A stretch of DNA of 64,000 nt from Thalassotalea euphylliae. GTDB lineage: Bacteria; Pseudomonadota; Gammaproteobacteria; Enterobacterales; Alteromonadaceae. The notes beneath the pieces are model-generated. The model saw only the letters and a program-made list of their open reading frames with translations, was not told the origin of the DNA and did not search any database. The stretch is taken from assembly GCF_003390375.1 (NCBI RefSeq), contig NZ_QUOT01000001.1:1426001-1490000 (forward strand), in the 5' to 3' direction. Shown one piece after another: positions 56,138 to 64,000 of this stretch (the first letter of the stretch is position 1; every line of letters begins with the position of its first letter). The translations under genes and the position numbers were made by a program.

Positions 56138-57016
56138 ATGAGCATTCAAACTCCAATTCGAGGTCTCAGATCTTTCTGCATCGCCGCCAAATGTTTAAGC
56201 TTTAAGCATGCAGCATCTCAGCTTTTTTTAACCCCTTCTGCGGTTAGTCACCAAATTAAGCAACTTGAAGATCAACTCGGTACTCAACTATTTAAGCGCC
56301 AAACGCGCTCAATCGAACTGACCAGTGCAGGTAAGCAATTTTATAACTCAGTTTATCCAATAATCACCAATTTAGAGCAAACCATTGCTGACTTTACTAA
56401 TAGCCAGCAAAACAAGACGATAACGATCAGCCTGCCAGAATTTTTCGCTAGCGAGCTATTTGTCCCAAAGTTAAGTGAGTGGGCGGAGCTTAATCCAGAC
56501 ATTAATTTACAGTTGGAGACAGTGAAGTCTGCAAGCCAAACCCCAGCGACAGCGGATTTGTCGATTGTATTAGCCAACGGCAAACCTAATGGCAGTGTGG
56601 TACACGAATTATTTCCTATCCGATATGTGCCAGCTTGCAACAAAAAGCTATACCGAAAGTGGGCTGCACATGGCGAAGATGCGTTAAGCTCAGTTCCATT
56701 GATTTTGCACCAAGCGCGCCCGTGGTCATGGCACCAATGGGCTGATAAAAATGATGTTCCGAACTTTGATCCGAAACAAATTATCCAATTTGATAGCATG
56801 TTCGGCGTTGCTCGTGCTGCCCAACAAGGCATGGGGATAGCGCTAGTGCCAATGCCGATCAGTAAAGCATGGTTTAGTGAGCAGTTGTTAGTAAAACTAT
56901 TTGATCGCGAATTAGTGACCAATGATAAGTATTTTCTTATCCAGCATGAACATATCGAAAGTGCCGATGAGCTAACAACTTTTGCCAACTGGGTGAAAGA
57001 TAATTTTGCTGACTAG
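56138..57016 (+). CDS. LysR family transcriptional regulator (GcvA-like)
   Basis: 292 residues. The HTH (RGLRSFCIAAKCLSFKHAAS ... LTPSAVSHQIKQLEDQLGTQ) is typical of the GcvA/TrpI branch. The effector domain follows from ~90 (ITISLPEFFASELFVPKLSE). It is convergent on nothing adjacent and 292 bases before the TPR-like gene; target unknown. Confidence 0.92.
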   Translation: MSIQTPIRGLRSFCIAAKCLSFKHAASQLFLTPSAVSHQIKQLEDQLGTQLFKRQTRSIELTSAGKQFYNSVYPIITNLEQTIADFTNSQQNKTITISLPEFFASELFVPKLSEWAELNPDINLQLETVKSASQTPATADLSIVLANGKPNGSVVHELFPIRYVPACNKKLYRKWAAHGEDALSSVPLILHQARPWSWHQWADKNDVPNFDPKQIIQFDSMFGVARAAQQGMGIALVPMPISKAWFSEQLLVKLFDRELVTNDKYFLIQHEHIESADELTTFANWVKDNFAD

Positions 57017-57308
57017 CTGCTAACAGGTCGTCATTGTAGACCATGGTTTTAGTCAGGTGGCATATGTTCATTAATGCTCAAGCGTTAATTCTAACGTTTC
57101 CCATATACTCGATATAACTGAGCACACATCGTATTTTAGCCGCTCAAAAAAAAATATTTGATGTAAAACATCGACAGGCGAAATTAATTCACTTAACAGG
57201 TGCGTTTTTATCGTTTGTCAGACTACGGCTCTTCTTTCTAAAGTTAGAACGTCACCGCGTGGTGACGAATTTACAACTCTAAACCAAACTTTAGATAAGG
57301 AGAGCACC

Positions 57309-57899
57309 ATGAAATCACGAATGGGTAAAATGTCCATGTTTGCCTTGCTGCTTGGCACAACTGCCAGCGCGGTCGCGGTAGCAGCGAAAAGTGTCGCAAC
57401 AGAAGCAAAACTTAACGGACTCAAATTGGCAGTCGTCAAGAATGCTATCGGCTCTAACGAGATTGTCGAAGGCAAGTATCAACTAGGGTTATCTAAGCTG
57501 AGCTCAGCGCCCAAAGACCTTGCCTCTAGCTACAATCAAGAAATGGGCATGTGCGTTGCGAACATTAAGCTTAACAAGTTATCACTAGCTGATAGCGCTT
57601 GTAGCAATGCCATTAGGCAAATTGACAAAGTTAATGGCCCTACTCACCAAAAGCAGTATTTAAAGTCTTTAGCCTACAGCAATCGCGGTATTGTTCGCTA
57701 TTTAGCTGATGACAGCTTAGGCGCTTATGAAGATTTTACGAGTGCCTTGCTGGTTGATAATAACACCATAGTTAAAGGTAATTTATTGACCTTTAAACAA
57801 ATGGCTTTTACCACTAACCACCAAAGTACGGCACGCAATAATGCCATCTATCAAGTGAAGCACTACAAAACTCAAACAACAGCGAGCCTGAGCGAGTGA
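57309..57899 (+). CDS. Exported TPR-like protein of unknown function
   Basis: 196 residues with a strong GGAG and a signal peptide (KMSMFALLLGTTASAVAVAA). The mature part has TPR-like helix pairs: GKYQLGLSKLSSAP, SLADSACSNAIRQIDKV and YSNRGIVRYLADDSLGAYED. Only two or three repeats fit, so it is short for a TPR scaffold. A 41-residue ORF with perfect ribosome site follows 75 bases downstream. Likely periplasmic; partner unknown. Confidence 0.75.
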   Translation: MKSRMGKMSMFALLLGTTASAVAVAAKSVATEAKLNGLKLAVVKNAIGSNEIVEGKYQLGLSKLSSAPKDLASSYNQEMGMCVANIKLNKLSLADSACSNAIRQIDKVNGPTHQKQYLKSLAYSNRGIVRYLADDSLGAYEDFTSALLVDNNTIVKGNLLTFKQMAFTTNHQSTARNNAIYQVKHYKTQTTASLSE

Positions 57900-57974
57900 T
57901 AACGGCACTTGTTAAGCCATTAAAACTTACGATAACAAACCGTAGTAACAAATATGAAGTAATGGAGGTTCATA

Positions 57975-58100
57975 ATGAATAAATTACTGGTGGGTAAAAC
58001 AACCGCCCCTAAAATGCCGCTAATCGATGTATGTTGTGGTTTTACTATCAGCACTACTCAAATGGATCATCACCGACAGCGACAGCTAGTTTTACAATAA
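57975..58100 (+). CDS. Small ORF, 41 codons, downstream of the TPR-like gene
   Basis: GGAGG at 57964-57968 lies 6 bases before ATG, an ideal ribosome site. The product (MNKLLVGKTTAPKMPLIDVC ... RQLVLQ) is short, with an adjacent CysCys pair and a basic C-terminal half. It could be a small secreted or regulatory peptide, or the remnant of a longer gene. It stops just before the 7-bp target duplication of the IS481 element, 13 bases away. No family recognised. Confidence 0.5.
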   Translation: MNKLLVGKTTAPKMPLIDVCCGFTISTTQMDHHRQRQLVLQ

Positions 58101-58139
58101 CGCCAACACTAAGGTAAGCTGTACTAGTTCAGACTTGAT

Positions 58140-58175
58140 CTGACAGTTACCCGTTTTTCAATCGGTGACTGTCAG
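58140..58175 (-). terminator. Hairpin after the transposase stop
   Basis: Perfect arms CTGACAGT (58140-58147) / ACTGTCAG (58168-58175) around 20 bases, starting 1 base past the transposase stop on the minus strand. It could limit readthrough or belong to the IS end. No clear T run. Confidence 0.4.
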
Positions 58176-58176
58176 T

Positions 58177-59217
58177 TTAGATTTGAGCTAAATTCTTCTC
58201 AGCCCAAATCGATTTTCCATCAAGTAATGTTTCAAGTGGCGTTCTGCCACAGCACATTTTGCCCTGATGAGTTCGATCATTATTGTAATAAACCATCCAT
58301 TCGTCCAGATCCTTTTGTAATTCCTCTAACGAGCCATAGAGCCTCTTACGGAACGTAACCTGATAAAACTCCTGCAATATTGTTTTGTGGAAACGTTCAC
58401 AGATACCATTTGTCTGCGGTGACATCGCTTTCGTTTTTGTATGATCGATATCATTTATTGCTAGATAAAGCTGGTAATCATGATGTTCAACCTTGCCACA
58501 ATACTCAGTGCCTCGGTCTGTGAGAATGCGTAACATTGGTAGCTCGTGCTGCTCGAAGTAAGGCAAAACCTTGTCGTTGAGTATGTCAGCAGCAGTGATT
58601 GGCGTTTTCGTTGTGTAGAGCTTGGCAAATGCAACCTTGCTGTAAGTATCAACGAACGTCTGCTGGTAGATACGGCCAACACCTTTTAGATTACCCACAT
58701 AAAACGTGTCCTGTGAGCCTAGGTAGCCCGGATGAGCCGTTTCTATCTCGCCACAAGCTTCATCATCGTTCTTTTTCTTCTCAAGTGCAGCAACTTGAGC
58801 ATCGGTGAGAATGATGCCGTCGTTAGCGACTTTCTCTTCAAGCGCTTTCAGCCGTTTTTTGAAGTTTTCTAAGTCATGGCGCAACCAGATTGAACGCACG
58901 CCACTGGCAGATACAAATACGCCTTGCTTACGAAGTTCATTGCTGGTTCTGACTTGGCCGTGCGCGGGGTATTCAATGGCATAATCCATTACTGCTTTTT
59001 CGGTTTTTTCATCAACACGATTTTTTATATTTGGTTTTCGGCGGGACTTATCAATAAGCGCATCAATGCCGCCATCTTCAGCCAGCTCTTGATAACGATA
59101 AAATGTATCTCGTGATACGCCCATCACTTTGCAAGCTCTGGATACATTACCAAGTTCTTCAGCTAGGTTGAGCAAACCTGCTTTGTGTTTAATGATTGGA
59201 TTGTTAGTATGAAGCAT
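58177..59217 (-). CDS. IS481-family transposase
   Basis: 346 residues: N-terminal helix-turn-helix (ELGNVSRACKVMGVSRDTFY), then a DDE integrase core with Asp in QQTFVDTYSKV, Asp in ILTDRGTEYCG and Glu in TNGICERFHKTIL. The integrase C-terminus (WMVYYNNDRTHQGKMCCGRT) is intact, so it should be active. Mobilises the surrounding element by cut-and-paste or copy mechanisms. Confidence 0.95.
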   Translation of the reverse strand: MLHTNNPIIKHKAGLLNLAEELGNVSRACKVMGVSRDTFYRYQELAEDGGIDALIDKSRRKPNIKNRVDEKTEKAVMDYAIEYPAHGQVRTSNELRKQGVFVSASGVRSIWLRHDLENFKKRLKALEEKVANDGIILTDAQVAALEKKKNDDEACGEIETAHPGYLGSQDTFYVGNLKGVGRIYQQTFVDTYSKVAFAKLYTTKTPITAADILNDKVLPYFEQHELPMLRILTDRGTEYCGKVEHHDYQLYLAINDIDHTKTKAMSPQTNGICERFHKTILQEFYQVTFRKRLYGSLEELQKDLDEWMVYYNNDRTHQGKMCCGRTPLETLLDGKSIWAEKNLAQI

Positions 59218-59550
59218 GAGAGTTACCTCTTTGTTTGTTTTGATTAAAGATTCAGCACCTTTATCAAAACGGGTAACTCTCTACTTTTCAAGAAGATGTG
59301 TCAGATCTTGTCTGAACTAATTCAGGTAAGCCTATGCAGTTTATCCAATAAACCGTGGTTACTCGAATTTGGTAGCCACTTAATTTCTTCCCGTTTTATA
59401 TTATCGCTGGCCAAATATCACTATATGGCTTGCTGAAGCATTCCCGTTAACTTAAATCATTGATAGATTGCCATCTGCCCCTAGCAAAAACCCTGCACTC
59501 GCTGTTAAAATCTAGCCATTGGATCATTGTAAATAAGAAGCAAACATAAG

Positions 59551-60276
59551 ATGGGTAGAGCGTTTCAAAACCGAAAAGAGTCTATGGCGAAAACCGCCGG
59601 TCAAAAAACTAAAGTTTATTCAAAATATGGTAAAGCAATTTACGCTGTTGCCAAAAGTGGTGGTGTTGACCCTGACGGCAACTTAGCACTACGTAGCTTA
59701 ATTGATAAAGCAAAGAAAGATCAGGTACCAACGCACGTTATCGACAAAGCAATTGATAAAGCAAAAGGTACTGGCGGTGAAGACTATTCAGAAGCCCGTT
59801 ATGAAGGCTTTGGCCCTGGCAACTGCATGGTTATTATCGATTGTTTAACTGACAACGGTAACCGCACCATCAAAGACGTTCGTCAATGCTTTACTAAAAC
59901 CAATTCAAAAATTGGCTCAACTGGCACAGTGTCTCATATGTTTGATCACCAAGCAGTATTTGCCTTTAAAGGTGAAGACGACGAAACTGTACTAGAAAAC
60001 CTTATGATGGCTGATATTGACGTTACTGACGTTGAGCTAGAAGACGGCATTATTACCGTTTATGCGCCGCACACAGAATTCTTCAAAATAAAAACTGAGT
60101 TTGCCAACAGCATGCCAGAATTCGATTTAGAAGTAGAGGAAATCACTTGGGTTCCGCAAACATACACCGACGTTACTAGCGAAGAAGATATCGCTAACTT
60201 CGACAAATTTATTGCTATGCTAGAAGATTGTGAAGATGTACAACACGTCTACCACAATGCTGATGTTAAAAGATAA
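59551..60276 (+). CDS. YebC/TACO1-family protein (YeeN-like)
   Basis: 241 residues. MGRAFQNRKESMAKTAGQKTK, ALRSLIDKAKKDQVPTHVID, YEGFGPGNCMVIIDCLTDNG and TGTVSHMFDHQAVF are the YebC signature blocks, and the N-terminus resembles YeeN more than YebC. The family acts as a translation or transcription modulator; recent work links it to translation through proline stretches. A weak hairpin follows. Confidence 0.93.
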   Translation: MGRAFQNRKESMAKTAGQKTKVYSKYGKAIYAVAKSGGVDPDGNLALRSLIDKAKKDQVPTHVIDKAIDKAKGTGGEDYSEARYEGFGPGNCMVIIDCLTDNGNRTIKDVRQCFTKTNSKIGSTGTVSHMFDHQAVFAFKGEDDETVLENLMMADIDVTDVELEDGIITVYAPHTEFFKIKTEFANSMPEFDLEVEEITWVPQTYTDVTSEEDIANFDKFIAMLEDCEDVQHVYHNADVKR

Positions 60277-60311
60277 TTAGCACTTAATTGTCATAGTAAA
60301 ACTGAGATAAA

Positions 60312-60345
60312 AAATGCCAGCCTCTTTTCAAAGAATTTGGCATTT
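60312..60345 (+). terminator. Possible weak terminator after the YebC-like gene
   Basis: Arms AAATGCCA / TGGCATTT, 18-base loop and a short T-rich tail, 36 bases after the stop. Confidence 0.4.
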
Positions 60346-60407
60346 TATTTACTTAATTCGCTATAAATGACAACCAGTTAGCCGATTAGCTAATTGGGTA
60401 GAGTTCA

Positions 60408-60647
60408 CTAATCATTTCGCACATCTTCAAATAAACGATAGCGAATATCAGATAAATAACCTAACGCATAAAGTAAGAGAGCGAAGTTAAGATCACCATT
60501 CATTAATGTCTGTGAGATACCAACTTCACTCACACTCAATACAACTATTGTCATAATAGTCGCTATTGACCAAGATAGTTTTAAGCCCCATGAGTAGTCA
60601 CCAAAAAGCCACTGCTTTATGGTACGTTTTTCGCGCGTAGTCTCCAA
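60408..60647 (-). CDS. Small membrane protein with TTG start
   Basis: 79 residues from a TTG at 60645-60647, chosen because a perfect AGGAGG (60654-60659 on the minus strand) lies 6 bases before it; longer frames start elsewhere without ribosome sites. Two hydrophobic helices (about 23-42 and 50-68) end in a charged tail (RYRLFEDVRND). The upstream gene on the same strand also encodes a 79-residue membrane protein. Unknown family. Confidence 0.6.
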   Translation of the reverse strand: METTREKRTIKQWLFGDYSWGLKLSWSIATIMTIVVLSVSEVGISQTLMNGDLNFALLLYALGYLSDIRYRLFEDVRND

Positions 60648-60758
60648 AAATAACCTCCTATTAATTCCTGGTAACGTACAAATTTTCATCCTACATTCAA
60701 TTGCTTGGCTACTCAAGCCAACAGAAAATAGTAATGTAATTTATGGTATTTGGTTGGA

Positions 60759-60998
60759 TTAGTTTGATTGAGCCTGAGCTAGGCGCTCTTCTAAAAGCTC
60801 TAAGCGGCGGTTACACATTGCCAAGCGTCTGTGTAAAAAATTGAACGCAACAAGTAATAATACAAAAGTAAAAGTGAGCTCTTCTCTGATTAAGCATGCA
60901 ACCAAAACAATCACCAAAAAGATACTTTCAGCACTCCAAAGGTACTTACTCTCTTTTTCGATTTGATTATCTAAATATTCATTACTGTATAGGCTCAT
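60759..60998 (-). CDS. Small membrane protein
   Basis: 79 residues, one long hydrophobic region of two helices (~25-55) and a basic, then Gln-rich end (CNRRLELLEERLAQAQ). AAGGA precedes the ATG. It sits just upstream of a second 79-residue membrane protein gene, likely in one transcript. No sequence identity between the two is clear. Unknown family. Confidence 0.6.
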   Translation of the reverse strand: MSLYSNEYLDNQIEKESKYLWSAESIFLVIVLVACLIREELTFTFVLLLVAFNFLHRRLAMCNRRLELLEERLAQAQSN

Positions 60999-61205
60999 AG
61001 CATCGTCCTTGCGTATGTTATATCACTCATTTTAATCTGTATCATAACAAAGCTAGCACCTTAATAAAAAAGCAATTATTAAAAAAACAATTAGCTAGCA
61101 AGCTTTACCAGATAATGAGCCACTAGACATCAATGACTAGTGGCAATTGGAATTTAAAACTGATGCGGTCTTTGGGTTAGTTCATTTATAGGCTCAGTGG
61201 TTAAT

Positions 61206-61859
61206 TTATTGAATAGTTATCAATCGCTGACGCTTAGCTGCAAGTTTCTCCGCTGCAAATGGTGCCACCTTTTCCAACACTTCCCTGCTACCTGATTCAC
61301 TTTTCGCAAAAAGTTTTGCCGACTGAATGACCCAATGGCCATCATAGTTAGCCAGTGTGAACTGATACTCACCGGATATTGACCAGTAGTATGACTTCCC
61401 CAGCCAATGGCTGGCGGTAAAATCGACATTCACCTGTGCATTCTTTTGATGCTCACTATTTTGCTGTGCACTCTTTTGATGAGCAGCGATTTCAAGCTGC
61501 GAAACACGCATATTGCTTAGCTCATGAAAAGTGGTGTCGAAGCCAGGCAAAAAGCCCGCCCACTGCTGCATTAATGCCTGATTAGTCACAATTTGCACTT
61601 CGCCGCCAAAAAGCTCGGTGTAATCCAAAGTCACTTCTGGAGCGAATAGTGCGCCTAAATACTCAAAAGCACTTTGATCAGCCAGTGCCGAAAAGCTGTA
61701 AATAGTGCTTCTAATTTTTGCCTCATCTTGGGTTAGCTGTTGCGTTCTATTTTGGCTAATATTTTCCGAGCCTTTACGCTCAGGGCTTTGTGTTGCTTGG
61801 TTTGAATGAGCTGTCATCATTACGCTCCATAGTATTAGAATTGCCAATAACTTATTCAT
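61206..61859 (-). CDS. Exported SnoaL/NTF2-like protein
   Basis: 217 residues with a signal peptide (MNKLLAILILWSVMMTAHS). The NTF2-like pattern is visible (EAKIRSTIYSFSALADQSAF, LDYTELFGGEVQIV, FTASHWLGKSYYWSISGEYQ). A Gln/His/Asn-rich insert (about residues 124-141, HQKSAQQNSEHQKNAQ) is an imperfect 24-bp tandem repeat. Probably periplasmic. Substrate unknown. Confidence 0.8.
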   Translation of the reverse strand: MNKLLAILILWSVMMTAHSNQATQSPERKGSENISQNRTQQLTQDEAKIRSTIYSFSALADQSAFEYLGALFAPEVTLDYTELFGGEVQIVTNQALMQQWAGFLPGFDTTFHELSNMRVSQLEIAAHQKSAQQNSEHQKNAQVNVDFTASHWLGKSYYWSISGEYQFTLANYDGHWVIQSAKLFAKSESGSREVLEKVAPFAAEKLAAKRQRLITIQ

Positions 61860-62219
61860 CGCAGATCTCTTTCATGAGTTAAGTTTTGCTTGGCCTATGC
61901 TTCGTTTAAGGTAATACCAATTGAATTAATTAATTGTTCAATTCAGAGCGCTGTCAGCAGTGGGAGAACAAACCAAATTTTTGTTGATATAGTTATTCTA
62001 CATCTCATCAATTTGGCGCAGTTATCGCGACGCTGACATGCTCCCAAAGGGCGAGTTTAAAAGGCTCATATGCTGCGTTATTGATTTTGACAAGGGAACC
62101 ACCATTCTCTGCAATCAATGCCTTGCCTCTGAGCCTTTTAATTCTCGCTGAATGATTAAGTATTTATTTCAATTGGTATAGCTCCTACACAGGCCAGTAT
62201 TTTTTTAATCAGTTCAAAA
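61860..62219. other. Intergenic region filled by a MITE-like element
   Basis: About 360 bases, most of it the repeat described at 61912-62182. The remainder contains the promoter region of the SnoaL-like gene and the sequence after the alpha/beta-hydrolase stop. No other ORF or RNA gene was recognised. Confidence 0.6.
61912..62182. repeat. MITE-like interspersed repeat with nested inverted repeats
   Basis: Terminal arms: left TAATACCAATTGAATTAA, right end inverted as CTATACCAATTGAAATAA. Inside, GCGAGTTTAAAAGGCTCA (62051-62068) pairs with TGAGCCTTTTAATTCTCGC (62130-62148). The core includes GGGAACCACCATTCTCTGC. No protein is encoded. It looks like the non-autonomous palindromic repeats I recall from Alteromonadales genomes, often between convergent genes or at gene ends. 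Only one copy is seen here. Confidence 0.72.
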
Positions 62220-63203
62220 TTACAAATACTTGCTAAAGTGCTTATCAATTGCACCAACTGCTTTGTTAACGGCATCCGCTTGGTCATAGAAGTCAAATTG
62301 GCTAATGCCGTCAAACCATACCGCTTGCACATTATCGCCAGCGTTTTCTAAATACTGCTTAGCACCTGCAGGTAGAGCCATCGCCTCTGACGCAACCATT
62401 AATACGGGCTTATCTTGGGCATTTGCTGTGGCAAGCGCATCATAATTAAGCCAGCCTTGCCATGAAGCAACATTAAATAAATTGTCATAAGCAGGAATCA
62501 AGCCGCGGTCAGTTTCGGTGTAATATGGCGCTTGATACATCAAGGCACTTTGATTGGTTAAACTAGCCGCCTCAATGGTAACTGGCTGTTCTTTTTGTGC
62601 AGCCTGCTTTGCCGCTGCTAACAAGCTAGCAACATTTTCTTCACCGCCATAAATTGCTGTTGCCAGCGCTTTGTCATGCAGCCAAGGCGCTACAACGGCA
62701 ACGGTTTTAACATTTGAATTTGCTAGCGCGGCATCGAGCATGTAGCCAGACGAAGCACAAATACCTAACCCTGCGATTCGCTCAACATCTAGTTGCGTCA
62801 GCTTGCTCTGTTTGCTTGCAAGCGCGCTAATAACGGCCTGAATATCTTCAATTTTACGCTGGGGATCTTCAAGGTACTTAACCTTGTCGCTTGACTGACC
62901 CCAACCACGAAAATCAAAGGTCAATGCCGCATACCCTTGTTCTGCCAAAGCTCTGGCATACACAGCTGGCATTTGTTCTTTGACCGTAGTCCAAGCGCCA
63001 GTAACCAATACCACTGGTAACTTTTCAGTGCTTTCTTGATGACCACTTGGCAAGTATAGATTTGCAGCAAGCTTGCCAACACTTGTCTCTAATTTAATTT
63101 GTTGCATAATATTTTCCTCACTGATAGATGATGACTTAATTGCCGCAGCACTCGCATGTATTGATAACGCTGCTGTCAGACCAAGTAGTATTTGCTTAAA
63201 CAT
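62220..63203 (-). CDS. Exported alpha/beta-hydrolase (DLH/YcjY-like)
   Basis: 327 residues with a signal peptide (FKQILLGLTAALSIHASAAA). Alpha/beta-hydrolase core: VVLVTGAWTTVKEQ, LTFDFRGWGQSS and nucleophile region GLGICASSGYMLDAAL, where Cys rather than Ser occupies the likely elbow position. The conserved Asp (KPVLMVASEAMALP) and late His region are present near the C-terminus (DKHFSKYL). Periplasmic; substrate unknown. An AraC-type regulator gene is divergent from it. Confidence 0.85.
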   Translation of the reverse strand: MFKQILLGLTAALSIHASAAAIKSSSISEENIMQQIKLETSVGKLAANLYLPSGHQESTEKLPVVLVTGAWTTVKEQMPAVYARALAEQGYAALTFDFRGWGQSSDKVKYLEDPQRKIEDIQAVISALASKQSKLTQLDVERIAGLGICASSGYMLDAALANSNVKTVAVVAPWLHDKALATAIYGGEENVASLLAAAKQAAQKEQPVTIEAASLTNQSALMYQAPYYTETDRGLIPAYDNLFNVASWQGWLNYDALATANAQDKPVLMVASEAMALPAGAKQYLENAGDNVQAVWFDGISQFDFYDQADAVNKAVGAIDKHFSKYL

Positions 63204-63426
63204 AACCTTATCTCACTCCTCTGGTTAGGAATTGAGCACTAGTTTATAGGCGAGTGTGTAAGGGATATTGAATATTCGTGCTTAGGGTTTTGTAATTTAT
63301 TGCAGCTAGATTATTTACAATTAATTACTATTCAGCGTGAAACAACAAACAAGTGATAAATGCGCTAGAAAGATCAATATTAAGAAGCGCTCTGACTCAT
63401 AAGAGCAATGATTGAGTAAAACAAAG

Positions 63427-64000
63427 ATGAAATCCAAGCTAGAGTTTTTTCAAGCGACTAATGAGCAGCTGTCTGACTGTGGGCAGGTGCTAGATATCGA
63501 GCTTTCCAGTGAGGCACTTGGCTGGCAAGGAGTTATTCTTGAAAAAGGCAGCTCTCCGCATTTTTATCCGCAGAATGTATACACACCTTACTTCTACTTT
63601 GCCCTAGCATTGGAAGAAGAATTACATTGGCAAGTCGGCGAACAGCACAATGAGATCACGCTTAAAACAACGCCCGGCAATATCTGGATAAACCCGCCCA
63701 AAACGCCTTTTACTCACGATATTTCAGAGCCTTGCTACTTTGTTATTCTGGCAGTTGAAGCATCCACTTTTCTCAATAGTTGCCCGCTTAATATTGACTC
63801 AAAAAAGCTTAGCTTTCTGAATAATTACAATGTTATCGACGAAACTATCAAAGGTATTATTGAATTGTTTTTGTTGGAGGTTGCTGCTCAAGGACGCAAC
63901 GGAAAGGTTTATCTCAACCAATTGTTAGCCCTACTGAGCACACATTATATTCAGCACTACTCTAACTATTTTGATTTACAGAATAGCCAGCAGCGTATTT
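63427..64000 (+). CDS. AraC-family transcriptional regulator, N-terminal part (cut by window end)
   Basis: 191 residues are visible from ATG at 63427, all open. They form the cupin-like ligand domain of AraC regulators (KTTPGNIWINPPKTPFTHDI, then FVILAVEASTFLNSCPLNI and ELFLLEVAAQGRNGKVYLNQ). The HTH should follow beyond the window. It is divergent from the exported hydrolase gene, which it may regulate. Confidence 0.75.
   Translation, partial: MKSKLEFFQATNEQLSDCGQVLDIELSSEALGWQGVILEKGSSPHFYPQNVYTPYFYFALALEEELHWQVGEQHNEITLKTTPGNIWINPPKTPFTHDISEPCYFVILAVEASTFLNSCPLNIDSKKLSFLNNYNVIDETIKGIIELFLLEVAAQGRNGKVYLNQLLALLSTHYIQHYSNYFDLQNSQQRI

Larger units (their letters stand above)
58120..59324 (-). 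mobile_element. IS481-family insertion sequence, complete, with 7-bp target duplication
   Basis: 1205-bp element. The left end begins TGTACTAGTTCAGAC and the reverse complement of the right end begins TGAATTAGTTCAGAC (13 of 15 identical), continuing as similar GATCTGACA-containing arms. AGTTACCCGTTTT recurs inside both ends (58145-58157; 59266-59278, inverted). GGTAAGC flanks both sides (58113-58119, 59325-59331), a target duplication. The transposase is intact and the insertion looks recent. It lies between the 41-codon ORF and the yebC-like gene and breaks no clear gene. Confidence 0.9.

Overview
The window looks like chromosomal DNA of a marine gammaproteobacterium of the order Alteromonadales, most likely Colwelliaceae (Thalassotalea/Colwellia-like). 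This is inferred from the moderately AT-rich composition, the trmB/yggL | mutY/yggX neighbourhood, the many envelope and respiratory genes, and an interspersed repeat whose ends read TAATACCAATTGA, which I recall from this group. It was not checked by any search. Nearly all of it reads as ordinary, intact chromosomal genes; the only clear recent mobile insertion is one IS481-family element.

Layout. 1-6.2 kb: the 5' part of glyA, then a minus-strand operon with a periplasmic S33 peptidase, a NatAB-type ABC exporter, an ECF sigma factor and its probable anti-sigma membrane protein. 6.5-17.7 kb: small membrane and EF-hand proteins, succinate-semialdehyde dehydrogenase, cytochrome b561 and YceI, gamma-glutamyltransferase, a SulP transporter, a GntR regulator and an orphan histidine kinase. 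18-26.6 kb: DNA repair and housekeeping (an Ada-AlkA fusion, Ogt, an OYE-type reductase, trmB, yggL, mutY, an HD-domain phosphohydrolase, yggX, a half-size GDT1). 26.8-27.4 kb: a duplicated tRNA-Phe/tRNA-Thr pair. 28-36 kb: an ABC-F ATPase, a LysR regulator and a siderophore-uptake cluster (TonB-dependent receptor, DUF3649-like, PepSY, DUF3325-like). 36-44.7 kb: an enoyl-CoA hydratase-like enzyme, a SnoaL-like protein, a PagL-like lipid A deacylase, a 2OG-Fe(II) oxygenase, an IspZ-like protein, a LysR/MDR-reductase pair and a MATE exporter.

44.8-55.7 kb is the most unusual part. A 1549-residue protein of unknown function is divergent from an operon encoding a coiled-coil protein, a membrane protein with an OmpA-like C-terminus and a possible longin/roadblock-like cytoplasmic domain, a Ras/Rab-like small GTPase, a GGDEF-EAL protein and a small protein. 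The coiled-coil and OmpA proteins share a short N-terminal motif (LxxLLFGE-like). I propose a GTPase-controlled, peptidoglycan-anchored envelope assembly with a c-di-GMP module. That function is inference; the gene order and motifs are visible in the sequence.

56-64 kb: a LysR regulator, a small TPR-like secreted protein with a 41-codon ORF behind it, the IS481 element with a 7-bp target duplication, a YebC/YeeN-family regulator, two 79-residue membrane proteins (one with a TTG start), a SnoaL-like secreted protein, a ~270 bp MITE-like structured repeat, an exported alpha/beta hydrolase and the start of an AraC-type regulator that runs off the window.
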